Below are positions 52,509 through 61,946 of a stretch of 64,000 nucleotides of DNA, piece after piece. The notes beneath the pieces are model-generated. The model did not search any database, had not been told where the DNA came from, and saw only the letters and a program-made list of their open reading frames with translations. The DNA lies in contig JAFUOY010000026.1 of NCBI GenBank assembly GCA_017481595.1, positions 1 to 64,000 on the forward strand, given 5' to 3'. The translations under genes were made by a program, and so were the position numbers. Position 1 is the stretch's first letter, and the number at the start of each line of letters is the position of its first letter. Source of the DNA: Clostridia bacterium (GTDB lineage: Bacteria > Bacillota > Clostridia > Oscillospirales > CAG-272).

Positions 52509-54056
52509 TCAATTAAAATACTTTTTATCAAGAGACCTTAGCTGAATCGCCTCTGCAATATGAGGTACTTTAATTTTTTCGCTTCCGTCAAGGTCGGCAA
52601 TGGTACGGGCAAGACGCAATATCCTGTCGTGACCTCTTGCGGAAAGACCTAAATTCTTAAAGGCTCTTTCCATAATAGATCTGCATTGATCGTCAAGCTC
52701 ACAGTACTTGCGCAGGTGCTTCGCCTCAAGCTGGGCGTTACAGTTTATGCGTATGCCGTTGTCAGTAAGCTCGTCCTTATATCTTTCACGGGCGACGGCT
52801 CTTGCTTTGCTTACTCTCTTTCGTATTTCGGAGGATGGCTCTGACGCTTTCTTTTGCGAAAGCTCGGAATAGGACAGAGAAGGCACCTCTATCTGAATAT
52901 CGATTCTGTCAAGCAAGGGTCCGCTTATCTTCTTAAGATACTTTTTAATATCCCCCTCCTTGCAGGTGCAGGGCTTGGTGGGGTGTCCGTAATATCCGCA
53001 ACGACAGGGGTTCATCGCGCAGACAAGCATAAAGGAGCAGGGGTATTTTACCTTGCCCGCAGTTCTTGTAATGGTTATGCATCCGTCCTCAAGAGGCTGA
53101 CGAAGGGACTCCGTTACCTGCTTGTTGAATTCGGGCAGCTCGTCAAGGAAAAGCACGCCGTTATTGGCAAGGGATATCTCGCCCGGGGTGGGTATCTTTC
53201 CGCCGCCAACCAGACTTGCCGTTGACATTGTATGATGGGGAGAACGGAATGGACGCACCTTAATAAGCGACACGTCATCGGGCAAAAGTCCTGAAATTGA
53301 GTGTACCTTGGTGGTTTCAATGGACTCGTCAAAATTCATCTCGGGAAGAATGGAGGGCAGTCTCTTTGCAAGCATTGATTTTCCCGTACCGGGAGGGCCG
53401 ATAAGGATAATATTGTGTCCGCCCGCCGCCGCGATCTCCATGGCGCGCTTTGCCATTGACTGTCCCATTACGTCGGCAAAATCGGGACAGCTTATGTTCT
53501 CATCCGCCTCCGTGGGTACGTATTCGGACCTTTCGATTTTTACCTTTCCGTTTAAGAAATCAACCACCTGTCGCAGGTTTTTCACACCGTACGCTTCAAT
53601 TCCCTGTACAACGGAGGCTTCCTTTACGTTTTCCTCGGGAACGAATATCTGCTTCATACCCGCGTTCTTTGCGGCAATAGTCATACATAAAACTCCGCGG
53701 ACGGGACGAATGGCGCCCGACAGAGAAAGCTCACCGATAAAGCATCTGTCCTCAAGCTCCACATCAAAGTTAAGCGAGCCGGCGCATTTAAGGATATTGA
53801 GTATAATGGCAAGGTCAAAGGCAGAGCCCTCCTTCTTTATATCCGCAGGAGCAAGGTTCACAATAAGCTCGCAATCGGGAAATGGAAAGCCCGAGTTTAT
53901 GGATGCGGATCTTACTCTTTCCTTCGCCTCCTTTATGGCGTTGTCGGGCAAGCCGACTATTTCAAAGCAGGATAACCTTTTTGACGTGTTACATTCAACC
54001 GTAACCATATATCCGTCAATGCCGAAAATACCTGCGCTGTAGGTGCAACTTAACAT
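52509..54056 (-). CDS. comM: YifB/ComM-family Mg-chelatase-like AAA+ ATPase
   Basis: This 515-residue protein has an N-terminal ChlI-like domain (MLSCTYSAGIFGIDGYMVTVE, FEIVGLPDNAIKEAKERVRSA). The AAA+ core carries Walker A IGPPGTGKSML, FRSPHHTMS, Walker B GVLFLDELPEF and a zinc-like CAMNPCRCGYYG...CTC cluster. A C-terminal lid (LSARGHDRILRLARTIADL) follows. ComM is a hexameric helicase that promotes branch migration in natural transformation; the Bacillota orthologue's role is less clear. The ATG at 54173 is rejected; GGAGGA precedes 54056. Confidence 0.92.
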   Translation of the reverse strand: MLSCTYSAGIFGIDGYMVTVECNTSKRLSCFEIVGLPDNAIKEAKERVRSASINSGFPFPDCELIVNLAPADIKKEGSAFDLAIILNILKCAGSLNFDVELEDRCFIGELSLSGAIRPVRGVLCMTIAAKNAGMKQIFVPEENVKEASVVQGIEAYGVKNLRQVVDFLNGKVKIERSEYVPTEADENISCPDFADVMGQSMAKRAMEIAAAGGHNIILIGPPGTGKSMLAKRLPSILPEMNFDESIETTKVHSISGLLPDDVSLIKVRPFRSPHHTMSTASLVGGGKIPTPGEISLANNGVLFLDELPEFNKQVTESLRQPLEDGCITITRTAGKVKYPCSFMLVCAMNPCRCGYYGHPTKPCTCKEGDIKKYLKKISGPLLDRIDIQIEVPSLSYSELSQKKASEPSSEIRKRVSKARAVARERYKDELTDNGIRINCNAQLEAKHLRKYCELDDQCRSIMERAFKNLGLSARGHDRILRLARTIADLDGSEKIKVPHIAEAIQLRSLDKKYFN

Positions 54057-54175
54057 AGCTTCCTCCAAAAATGATGATCTTATATAAAATTTTATCATAA
54101 AATGTAGAAAATAGCAAGACAAAGAGAGAAAAATGTGATACAATAATAGAAATGAACGTTCGGAGGAGTACATAT

Positions 54176-54385
54176 ATGAAGAAAAATAATTGCGTTAAGG
54201 TCTACGTTGACGACAATATGGCAAAAAAGCTTGCCGTGGTTGCAAAGGGTGAGGGTATGACTATATCAAACCTTCTTGTTTTCCTTGCAAGACAGAAAAT
54301 TTCCTATTACGAAAGAGTAAAGGGAAATATCAAGCAGCCCGAGCTTCAAAATGCGGATCTTTCCGAGTTTGAAACCGTGGAATAA
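54176..54385 (+). CDS. Small ribbon-helix-helix-like protein
   Basis: This 69-residue protein reads MKKNNCVKVYVDDNMAKKLA, a beta-strand followed by two helices (GMTISNLLVFLARQKISYYERVKG). The pattern is that of CopG/Arc-type ribbon-helix-helix DNA-binding proteins. No toxin gene is adjacent, so an antitoxin role is not supported. CGGAGGAG lies upstream of the ATG at 54176; the in-frame ATG at 54152 has no ribosome binding site. It is divergent from comM. Confidence 0.65.
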   Translation: MKKNNCVKVYVDDNMAKKLAVVAKGEGMTISNLLVFLARQKISYYERVKGNIKQPELQNADLSEFETVE

Positions 54386-54448
54386 GTATAAAAATTCATT
54401 GAAAAACGCAAAAAAATCATAAAATACAGAGAAAATGCGTTTTAACTA

Positions 54449-54477
54449 TTGAAAATTTATTAAAAAAATGTTAAAAT
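54449..54477 (+). promoter_or_regulatory. Predicted sigma-A promoter of nifJ
   Basis: TTGAAA (54449-54454), 17-base spacer, TAAAAT (54472-54477). Confidence 0.7.
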
Positions 54478-54546
54478 AGGGTGGTTGGATATACAACCCT
54501 TGCATTAGTTATTAAAAATTTTTATCATAAATGGAGGTTTTTTGTT

Positions 54547-57500
54547 ATGATAACAAGAAAGAAATTATCAATGGACGGTAATACCGCTGCCGCTCACGCT
54601 TCCTACGCGTTTACTGAAGTTGCAGCTATTTACCCCATCACCCCTTCTTCTGTTATGGCTGACGTTACAGACACATGGTCTGCAACAGGTCTTAAGAACA
54701 TTATGGGTGACACAGTTAAAGTGGTTGAGATGCAGTCCGAAGCAGGTGCGGCAGGCGCAGTTCACGGCTCCCTTGCAGCAGGTGCTCTTACAACGACCTA
54801 CACAGCATCTCAGGGTCTTCTTTTGATGATCCCTAACATGTACAAGATCGCAGGTGAGCTTCTTCCTTGCGTAATTCACGTTTCCGCTCGTTGTGTAGCA
54901 TCCCACGCTCTTAACATTTTCGGTGACCACTCCGACGTTTATGCTTGCCGTCAGACAGGCTTCGCAATGATGGCTGAGTCCAATCCTCAGGAAGTTATGG
55001 ACCTTGGCGCAGTTGCTCACCTTGCTACAATCAAGGGTAGAGTTCCTGTTCTTAACTTCTTCGATGGTTTCCGTACATCCCACGAGATCCAGAAGATCGA
55101 AACATGGGACTACAAGGATCTTGAGGAAATGGTTGACAAGGATGCAATCGCTGCATTCCGCGCTCGCTCCATCAATCCTGAGCATCCTGTACTCCGCGGC
55201 TCTGCTGAAAACGGTGACATCTTCTTCCAGCACAGAGAAGCTTGTAACAAGTACTATGATGCATTCCCTGCAATCGTAGAAGAGTACATGAACAAGGTAA
55301 ATGAAAAGATCGGTACAGATTATAAGCTCTTTAACTACTACGGCGCTCCCGATGCAGAGAGAGTAATCGTTGCTATGGGTTCACTTTGTGACGTAGCTGA
55401 AGAGGTTATTGACTATATGCTCGCCAATGGCGAAAAGGTTGGTCTTGTTAAGGTTAGACTTTACCGTCCTTTCGTTGCTTCCAAGCTTGCTGAGGCAATT
55501 CCCGCTACTTGTAAGAAGCTCGCAGTTCTTGACAGAACTAAGGAGCCCGGTTCTCTTGGCGAACCTCTTTACATTGACGTTGTTACTGCTCTTGCAATGA
55601 CAGGCAGAAGCGACATTAAGGTTGTTGGCGGCCGTTACGGTCTTGGTTCTAAGGATACACCTCCTCAGTCCATCTTCGCAGTATATGAAAATCTTGCTGC
55701 TGACGCTCCCAAGAACAACTTCACAATCGGTATCGTTGACGACGTAACAGGTCTTTCTCTTGAAGAAAAGCCCGCTCCCGACACAGCAGCTGCAGGTACT
55801 ATCGCTTGTAAGTTCTGGGGTCTCGGCGGTGACGGTACAGTTGGCGCTAACAAGAACTCCATCAAGATCATCGGTGACCACACCGACAAATACATTCAGG
55901 CATACTTCCAGTATGACTCCAAGAAGACATCCGGTATCACAATTTCTCACCTTCGTTTCGGTGACAAGCCCATCAAGAGCCCCTACTACATAAACAAGGC
56001 TAACTTCGTAGCTTGCCATAACTCCTCTTACCTCAAGAAGTACGATATGGTTAGCGACATTAAGCCCGGTGGTACATTCCTCCTTGACTGCTCTTGGGAT
56101 GCTCAGGGTCTTGAAGAAAACCTTCCCGCAAACGTTAAGAAGTACATCGCTGAAAACGACATCAAGTTCTACACAATCGACGCTACAACCATCGCTACAA
56201 AGAAGATCGGTAACGCTAAGGTTAAGAACACAGTTCTTCAGTCCGCATTCTTCTCCCTTGCTAACATTCTTCCCAAGGATGAGGCTATCGACTACATGAA
56301 GAAGGCAGCATACAAGTCCTACATCAAGAAGGGACAGGCTATCGTTGACCTCAACTATGCAGCTATCGACGCGGGCTCCGACGCTTACGTTGAAGTAGCA
56401 GTTCCCGAAGCATGGAAGGGCGTTGCTCCCGATGCTCCCAAGGCTGCTTACACATCCAAGAGAGCAGACCTTGAAAAGTTTGTTAACAGCGTAGTTAACC
56501 CTGTAAATGCAATGGCAGGTGACAGCCTTCCCGTTTCCGCATTCACAGATTACGTTGACGGTACATTCCCCCAGGGCTCAACAGCTTCTGAAAAGAGAGG
56601 CGTTGCAGTTTACGTTCCCGAATGGATCCCCGAAAACTGTATCCAGTGTAACAACTGTGCATTCGTATGTCCTCACGCTGCTATCCGTCCCTTCGCTATG
56701 AATGAGGCAGAGGCTGCTGCAGCTCCCGAGGCTACAAAGTTCACAGCTAAGCCCGTTATCAAGACAACATATAAATTCTCTATGGCTATTTCTCCCGCAG
56801 ACTGTATGGGTTGTACCCTCTGCGTTAAGGCTTGTCCCGTAACAGCTAAGGCTGAAAAGGACGGCACAGATAAGAAGGCTATCAAGATGGTTCTCCGTGA
56901 GACACAGCTTGATCAGCAGGCTCCTTGGGATTACGCAGTTGAAAACGTATCCGAGAAGGAAGAGCTTATCAACACAACAGTTAAGGGTAGCCAGTTCAAG
57001 CAGCCCCTCCTTGAGTTCTCCGGCTCTTGCGCAGGCTGTGCTGAAACATCCTACGCGCGTCTTATCACTCAGCTCTTTGGTGAAAGAATGTACATCTCCA
57101 ACGCTACAGGATGTTCTTCCATCTGGGGTGGTTCCGCTCCCGCAACACCTTACACAGTAAACAACAAGTCCGGCCGCGGTCCCGCTTGGGCTAACTCCCT
57201 CTTCGAGGATAACGCAGAGCACGGTCTTGGTATGTACCTTGGCCAGAAGACAATTCGCGCAAGACTTATCGACAAGGTTGCTGAAATGGCAGAGTCCGAC
57301 AAGGCTTCCGACGAATTCAAGGCTGCAGCTAAGGCATTCATCGATACAAAGGACAACGGCAAGGCTAACGAAGCAGCTACAAAGGCTCTTATCGTAGAGC
57401 TTGAAAAGGCTGCAGAGGCAGGTTGTCCCACAGCTAAGGAAGTTCTTTCCGAAAAGGATTACCTCTCCAAGAAGTCCGTATGGATCTTCGGTGGTGACGG

Positions 57501-58125
57501 TTGGGCATACGATATCGGCTTCGGCGGTCTCGACCACGTTATCGCTTCCGGTGAGGACGTAAACATTATGGTATTCGATACTGAGGTTTACTCCAACACA
57601 GGTGGACAGGCTTCTAAGGCTTCCAACATCGGTCAGGTTGCTCAGTTCGCAGCAGCAGGTAAGGCAATCGGCAAGAAGAACCTTGCAGAGATCGCTATGT
57701 CCTACGGCTACGTATACGTTGCACAGGTTGCAATGGGCGCTGATATGAACCAGCTCCTTAAGGCTCTTACAGAGGCTGAGGCTTACAACGGTCCTTCCAT
57801 CGTTATCGGTTATGCACCTTGTGAAATGCACGGTATCAAGGGCACAATGCAGAACTGCCAGCTCGAAATGAAGAGAGCGGTTGAGGCAGGCTACTGGCAG
57901 ATGTTCAGATACAATCCCGCACTCAAGCTCGAGGGCAAGAATCCCTTCTCACTCGACTCCAAGGAGCCCACAGCTTCCTACGTTGACTTCATCAAGAGTG
58001 AAAACCGTTACAGCCGTCTTGCTGCATCCAACCCCGACAGAGCTGCAGAGCTCTTCGCTAAGGCTGAGGCAGCTGCTAAGGCTAAGTACGAAAGACTTAC
58101 AAAGTTCACAGAGCTTTACAAGTAA
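54547..58125 (+). CDS. nifJ: Pyruvate:ferredoxin (flavodoxin) oxidoreductase, single chain
   Basis: This 1192-residue enzyme oxidises pyruvate and CoA to acetyl-CoA and CO2 and reduces ferredoxin. The order is: the alpha-like pyrimidine domain (AIYPITPSSVMAD near residue 25), domain II, the gamma-like domain (WGLGGDGTVGANKNSIKIIG), a two-[4Fe-4S] ferredoxin domain (CIQCNNCAFVCP near 697 and CMGCTLCVKACP near 752), and the C-terminal TPP domain (CAGCAETSY, TGCSSIWGGS, GGDGWAYDIG near 982, VYSNTGGQASKA). Length is standard. The ATG at 54547 follows TGGAGG; the track-length start at 54481 has no ribosome binding site. Its optimised codon use suggests high expression. It marks an anaerobic fermentative metabolism. 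Confidence 0.97.
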   Translation: MITRKKLSMDGNTAAAHASYAFTEVAAIYPITPSSVMADVTDTWSATGLKNIMGDTVKVVEMQSEAGAAGAVHGSLAAGALTTTYTASQGLLLMIPNMYKIAGELLPCVIHVSARCVASHALNIFGDHSDVYACRQTGFAMMAESNPQEVMDLGAVAHLATIKGRVPVLNFFDGFRTSHEIQKIETWDYKDLEEMVDKDAIAAFRARSINPEHPVLRGSAENGDIFFQHREACNKYYDAFPAIVEEYMNKVNEKIGTDYKLFNYYGAPDAERVIVAMGSLCDVAEEVIDYMLANGEKVGLVKVRLYRPFVASKLAEAIPATCKKLAVLDRTKEPGSLGEPLYIDVVTALAMTGRSDIKVVGGRYGLGSKDTPPQSIFAVYENLAADAPKNNFTIGIVDDVTGLSLEEKPAPDTAAAGTIACKFWGLGGDGTVGANKNSIKIIGDHTDKYIQAYFQYDSKKTSGITISHLRFGDKPIKSPYYINKANFVACHNSSYLKKYDMVSDIKPGGTFLLDCSWDAQGLEENLPANVKKYIAENDIKFYTIDATTIATKKIGNAKVKNTVLQSAFFSLANILPKDEAIDYMKKAAYKSYIKKGQAIVDLNYAAIDAGSDAYVEVAVPEAWKGVAPDAPKAAYTSKRADLEKFVNSVVNPVNAMAGDSLPVSAFTDYVDGTFPQGSTASEKRGVAVYVPEWIPENCIQCNNCAFVCPHAAIRPFAMNEAEAAAAPEATKFTAKPVIKTTYKFSMAISPADCMGCTLCVKACPVTAKAEKDGTDKKAIKMVLRETQLDQQAPWDYAVENVSEKEELINTTVKGSQFKQPLLEFSGSCAGCAETSYARLITQLFGERMYISNATGCSSIWGGSAPATPYTVNNKSGRGPAWANSLFEDNAEHGLGMYLGQKTIRARLIDKVAEMAESDKASDEFKAAAKAFIDTKDNGKANEAATKALIVELEKAAEAGCPTAKEVLSEKDYLSKKSVWIFGGDGWAYDIGFGGLDHVIASGEDVNIMVFDTEVYSNTGGQASKASNIGQVAQFAAAGKAIGKKNLAEIAMSYGYVYVAQVAMGADMNQLLKALTEAEAYNGPSIVIGYAPCEMHGIKGTMQNCQLEMKRAVEAGYWQMFRYNPALKLEGKNPFSLDSKEPTASYVDFIKSENRYSRLAASNPDRAAELFAKAEAAAKAKYERLTKFTELYK

Positions 58126-58140
58126 TTCATTACTCTATAT

Positions 58141-58176
58141 AAAAAAGATAGTGCCCTCGCGGCACTATCTTTTTTG
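58141..58176 (+). terminator. Terminator after nifJ
   Basis: AAAAAAGATAGTGCC / GGCACTATCTTTTTT with a CTCGC loop. Confidence 0.93.
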
Positions 58177-58335
58177 TTTTTTAAGATCTGCGCGTATTAT
58201 TTGAAAATAGCCAAAAATTCATTTAAAAAACCTTAACTTTAACAAAACAACAACATTTCTGTAATCTTTTTAAAACATAAGAGTATTATACTTGCTTTGT
58301 AAAATGGATATTTATGAAAAGAAAAGGAGATTAAA

Positions 58336-59238
58336 ATGAACGCTATTGAAATAAGAGATCTTTCAAAAAGCTTTCGCGGTATGTACGCGGTGGATCATCT
58401 GAACATGACCGTTCCACAGGGCGCAATATACGGCTTTATAGGTGAAAACGGATCGGGTAAGTCCACTACGGAAAAGCTTATCTGCGGACATCTTGTCCCC
58501 GACGGCGGAGAGATAAAGCTTTTTGGAAAGGATTATACGGATGCAGGCGTGCGCGTAAGAGTGGGTGCCCTCATAGAAAACGCAGGATGCTTCCCGGGGT
58601 CAAGCGTATATCAGAATTTGCGTATGCAGACAATAAACCTCGGTATAAAAAATCCCGACGAGGAGATAGCGCGCGTTCTTAAAATAGTACGTATGGAGGA
58701 TAATGCCAACATTAAATTCAAAAGCTGCTCCCTTGGAATGAAGCAGAGAATAGGTATTGCAATGGCGCTTTTGGGAGATCCCGCCCTTCTTATCCTTGAC
58801 GAGCCCATAAACGGACTTGATACGGACGGAATGCGTATTATGAGAGAAATTCTTCTTGATATTACAAAAAACTACGGTTGTACCGTTCTTATTTCCTCCC
58901 ATATCCTCGGTGAGCTTGAAAAAATAGCCACTCACTACGGTATAATCAGAAGAGGAAAAATGATAATGGAGCTTTCCGCTGAGGAAATGGATAGCCGCGC
59001 TCAAACCTTTGTATCCATCAAGGTAAAGGACACAAAGGGCGCTGTATCGGTCCTTTCAGACAATTTTGAGGACGTAAGGGAGGAAGACGGATATATCCGC
59101 GTTTACGACGTAGAGGATACAAGGAGTATCGTTGAATGTCTTATAAGGAACGGTCACAGGATATGCGAGCTGAAGAAGAACAAAATAGGACTTGAGGAAT
59201 ATTATATCGAGCTTATGTCACAAAAGGAGGCTGAGTAA
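58336..59238 (+). CDS. ABC ATP-binding protein, BcrA/lantibiotic-resistance type, copy 1
   Basis: This 300-residue ATPase has Walker A GENGSGKST (36-44), the signature CSLGMKQRIGIAMAL, Walker B LLILDEPINGLD and switch ISSHILGELEK. The wording of signature and H-loop (SLGMKQR, SSHILGELEKIATHYGII) is typical of the BcrA group that pairs with an ABC-2 permease. Such pairs confer self-protection or resistance to bacitracin or lantibiotics; the substrate here is unproven. The permease gene starts one base after the stop. It is the first of two ATPase-permease pairs in tandem. Confidence 0.9.
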   Translation: MNAIEIRDLSKSFRGMYAVDHLNMTVPQGAIYGFIGENGSGKSTTEKLICGHLVPDGGEIKLFGKDYTDAGVRVRVGALIENAGCFPGSSVYQNLRMQTINLGIKNPDEEIARVLKIVRMEDNANIKFKSCSLGMKQRIGIAMALLGDPALLILDEPINGLDTDGMRIMREILLDITKNYGCTVLISSHILGELEKIATHYGIIRRGKMIMELSAEEMDSRAQTFVSIKVKDTKGAVSVLSDNFEDVREEDGYIRVYDVEDTRSIVECLIRNGHRICELKKNKIGLEEYYIELMSQKEAE

Positions 59239-59239
59239 A

Positions 59240-60076
59240 ATGACAAAGGAAATCAGATTTGAATCCCCCACCTTTAAGGAAAGAATAAAGGGAATGCTTG
59301 GCGTTGACTTTTACCGCCTCTTTCACACACCTCTTTTTTACATCTTTTTATGTATAGCCGCTATAATTCCCGCAATGGTATCTGCAATGACTATGATGCC
59401 GGATGCAAGCGGCAACACAATGGAGCCCATTTATTCAAACGTATGGCAGATAATTGCCGCAGGGGAGCCCCTTTACGTAATAAATGGAATTGCCGACTAT
59501 GCAAATATGAATATGGTATTCATATTTGGCGGAATTATGGTATCTATTTTTATCGGTCACGATTACAAATCGGGATACGTTAAACAGCTTTTTACAACCC
59601 ACGCAAAGAAGCAGGACTATATGATATCAAAAAGCATTTCCTGCGCATTTGCCATGTCTTGTATGTGTATAACCTATTTTATAGGCGGTACGGTTGGCGG
59701 ACTTTTGGTAGGATATGAAACTGAGGTAAACGTGCTTTCCCTTATTATAGCCATACTCGGCAAAATGGTAATGAGCCTCGGTTGGGCAAGCCTTTATACC
59801 TTCTTAAACGTAATATTCAGAAGATATTTCGGCATATCCATAGCATCCTCCTTCTTCTTTGGCACGGGCATAGTAATAATAGGCGTTGCAGCTATTGTGG
59901 AAAGACTTAATATACCTGCGTCATTTCTTAATCTGTTTTTGTACGGCTCATCAGTTAACGCCTGCCTTACGAGTAATATATGGACTCTTATCGTATGCGT
60001 TGTAATATCCCTTGCGTGGGCTGTTTTTTACAACCTTCTCGGCACAAGGATACTTTCAAAAAGCGACGTATATTAA
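59240..60076 (+). CDS. ABC-2 type permease, BcrB-like, copy 1
   Basis: This 278-residue protein has about six transmembrane helices (first at about 32-52) and the HDYKSGYVKQLFTTHAKKQDYMISK coupling segment between them, typical of lantibiotic-type ABC-2 permeases. It should form an exporter with the preceding ATPase. The longer frame from 59192 overlaps the ATPase gene and is rejected; AAGGAGG stands before 59240. Confidence 0.85.
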   Translation: MTKEIRFESPTFKERIKGMLGVDFYRLFHTPLFYIFLCIAAIIPAMVSAMTMMPDASGNTMEPIYSNVWQIIAAGEPLYVINGIADYANMNMVFIFGGIMVSIFIGHDYKSGYVKQLFTTHAKKQDYMISKSISCAFAMSCMCITYFIGGTVGGLLVGYETEVNVLSLIIAILGKMVMSLGWASLYTFLNVIFRRYFGISIASSFFFGTGIVIIGVAAIVERLNIPASFLNLFLYGSSVNACLTSNIWTLIVCVVISLAWAVFYNLLGTRILSKSDVY

Positions 60077-60091
60077 AGTGAGGTAAGGAAA

Positions 60092-60991
60092 ATGAATGCG
60101 GTTGAAATAAGAAATCTTTCAAAAAACTTTGGCGCAAAGCAGGCAGTGTGCGGACTTGATATGACGGTGCCTATGGGCGCAATTTACGGCTTTATCGGAG
60201 AAAACGGATCGGGCAAATCCACCACAGAAAAAATGATCTGCGGTCTTATTCCCACAAGCGGAGGGTCGATAGCTCTTTACGGCAAGGATTACAGGGATGA
60301 GAATGTAAGAAAAGATATGGGCGTTCTTATTGAAGCTCCCGGCTGCTTTCCGAATCTTACGGTGTGGGATAATATGATGCTTCAGGCAAGAAATCTGAAT
60401 ATAGAGGAGCCCGAAAAAGAGGTTATAAAAATTCTTAAAAAAGTAAGAATGGAGGGCGCGGCAGGAAATAAATACAAAAACTGCTCCCTCGGTATGAAGC
60501 AGAGAGTAGGTATTGCTATGGCTCTTATAGGTGAGCCAACCTTACTCGTTCTTGATGAGCCCTTAAACGGACTTGACGCAGACGGAATGAGAATTATGAG
60601 AGAGGTGTTTACCGATATTGTAAGCGACGGAAGGCGCAGCATTGTCGTTTCCTCTCACTTACTTGGAGAGCTTCAGAAGGTGGCTACCCACTACGGAATT
60701 ATCCGCCACGGTAAAATGATACGGGAAATGACAGCGAGCGAGCTTGATCAGAGCTGCCGCACCTTTGTGGCGTTGCAGACTGAGGATATGGACAGGGCAA
60801 AATATGTTTTAAAGGGAAGATATTCCCGTATTGAGGAGGACGAGGCGGGATATATCCGCGTATACGATACAGAGCTTCCCGAAAATATCGTAGAATACCT
60901 GTACGAAAACGGACTTTACGTAACCGAGATTAAAACGGACAAGATCGGTCTTGAGGAATACTATATAGATCTTATGAAGGAGGGCAAATAA
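60092..60991 (+). CDS. ABC ATP-binding protein, BcrA/lantibiotic-resistance type, copy 2
   Basis: This 299-residue protein is a paralogue of the one at 58336, collinear throughout: MNAVEIRNLSKNFGAKQAVC, Walker A GENGSGKST, NCSLGMKQRVGIAMAL, LLVLDEPLNGLD and VSSHLLGELQKVATHYGII. It ends exactly where the next permease begins (stop 60989-60991, start 60992). It should power the second exporter or a mixed complex. Confidence 0.9.
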   Translation: MNAVEIRNLSKNFGAKQAVCGLDMTVPMGAIYGFIGENGSGKSTTEKMICGLIPTSGGSIALYGKDYRDENVRKDMGVLIEAPGCFPNLTVWDNMMLQARNLNIEEPEKEVIKILKKVRMEGAAGNKYKNCSLGMKQRVGIAMALIGEPTLLVLDEPLNGLDADGMRIMREVFTDIVSDGRRSIVVSSHLLGELQKVATHYGIIRHGKMIREMTASELDQSCRTFVALQTEDMDRAKYVLKGRYSRIEEDEAGYIRVYDTELPENIVEYLYENGLYVTEIKTDKIGLEEYYIDLMKEGK

Positions 60992-61822
60992 ATGGAAAAG
61001 GTAGAAAAGAATAAAAAATCATTCAGCAACAGACTGAAAAGCATGCTAAGGGTAGATTTTTACAGAATGTTAAGATCAAGGCTTTTTTACATTATTATTG
61101 CTTGCGCTCTTTTAGTTCCTATAATAATGACGGTTATGCTTACGATGATGGACGGACAGGAGTCCGTAAATCAGCAAACGGGAGAAATAACCATTCTTGA
61201 AGGACCTGATTACGTTTGGGAATCCATAGGCTCCTTACCCTCCGATAAGCAAGCGGACGGAGAAGAGGCAGCAATGGGAAATATGGACGTAATGGCATTG
61301 TGCAATATAAATATGGCGTTTATGGGAGTTGCCGTTTTCGTATGCCTGTTTATCTCAGACGATTTCAGAAGCGGCTATTCCAAAAATCTGTTTACCGTCC
61401 GTTCAAAGCGTACGGAGTACGTAATTTCAAAAACTCTTATGGGCTTTATATGTGGTGCTCTTATGCTCTTGGCTTATTTTGTCGGAGCAATGCTTGGCGG
61501 AGCTATATCGGGCTTGTCCTTTGAGCTTACAGGCGGACTTACCCTTATGAATATTGTAATGTGCATAATTGCAAAGATATTTTTAATGCTTGTTTTCGTA
61601 TCCATATTCGTTATCATCAGCATCGGCGCAAGATCCAAAGCCTGGCTTTCCATATGCGGCTCTCTCGGTGGCGGAATGCTCCTTTTTATGATGGTTTCTA
61701 TGATAACGCCCCTTGGCTCAACTATAGCTAACGTGGGTCTTTGCTTAGCAGGTGGCTTGATCTTTGCGGTAGGACTCGGAGCAATCAGTAGAGTAGTATT
61801 AAGAAAAGCCAATATGATATAA
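60992..61822 (+). CDS. ABC-2 type permease, BcrB-like, copy 2
   Basis: This 276-residue protein has six predicted helices and the coupling segment SDDFRSGYSKNLFTVRSKRTEYVISK, parallel to copy 1. Its first external loop (about 55-100) is longer and acidic (GQESVNQQTGEITILEGPDY...DKQADGEEAAM), so the external recognition surface differs from copy 1. The terminator at 61831 ends the four-gene operon. Confidence 0.85.
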   Translation: MEKVEKNKKSFSNRLKSMLRVDFYRMLRSRLFYIIIACALLVPIIMTVMLTMMDGQESVNQQTGEITILEGPDYVWESIGSLPSDKQADGEEAAMGNMDVMALCNINMAFMGVAVFVCLFISDDFRSGYSKNLFTVRSKRTEYVISKTLMGFICGALMLLAYFVGAMLGGAISGLSFELTGGLTLMNIVMCIIAKIFLMLVFVSIFVIISIGARSKAWLSICGSLGGGMLLFMMVSMITPLGSTIANVGLCLAGGLIFAVGLGAISRVVLRKANMI

Positions 61823-61830
61823 TTTGTTTT

Positions 61831-61861
61831 AAGGTGTTTCCCACGGGAAGCACCTTTCTTT
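61831..61861 (+). terminator. Terminator of the BcrAB-like operon
   Basis: AGGTGTTTCCC / GGAAGCACCT followed by TTCTTTT. Confidence 0.82.
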
Positions 61862-61872
61862 TATTCATTTTC

Positions 61873-61901
61873 TTGACTTTAAAAAATATATATGATAGAA
61901 T
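61873..61901 (+). promoter_or_regulatory. Predicted promoter of the third ABC gene pair
   Basis: TTGACT (61873-61878), 17-base spacer, TAGAAT (61896-61901). Confidence 0.7.
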
Positions 61902-61946
61902 ATAATAAATAAGTATGCTTACTTTTTAATTACATTGGAGGAGCTT

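Noticed and set aside
54176-54385. Antitoxin of a toxin-antitoxin pair
   Set aside because: The protein resembles a ribbon-helix-helix antitoxin, but comM and nifJ are its neighbours and no toxin-like ORF is adjacent.
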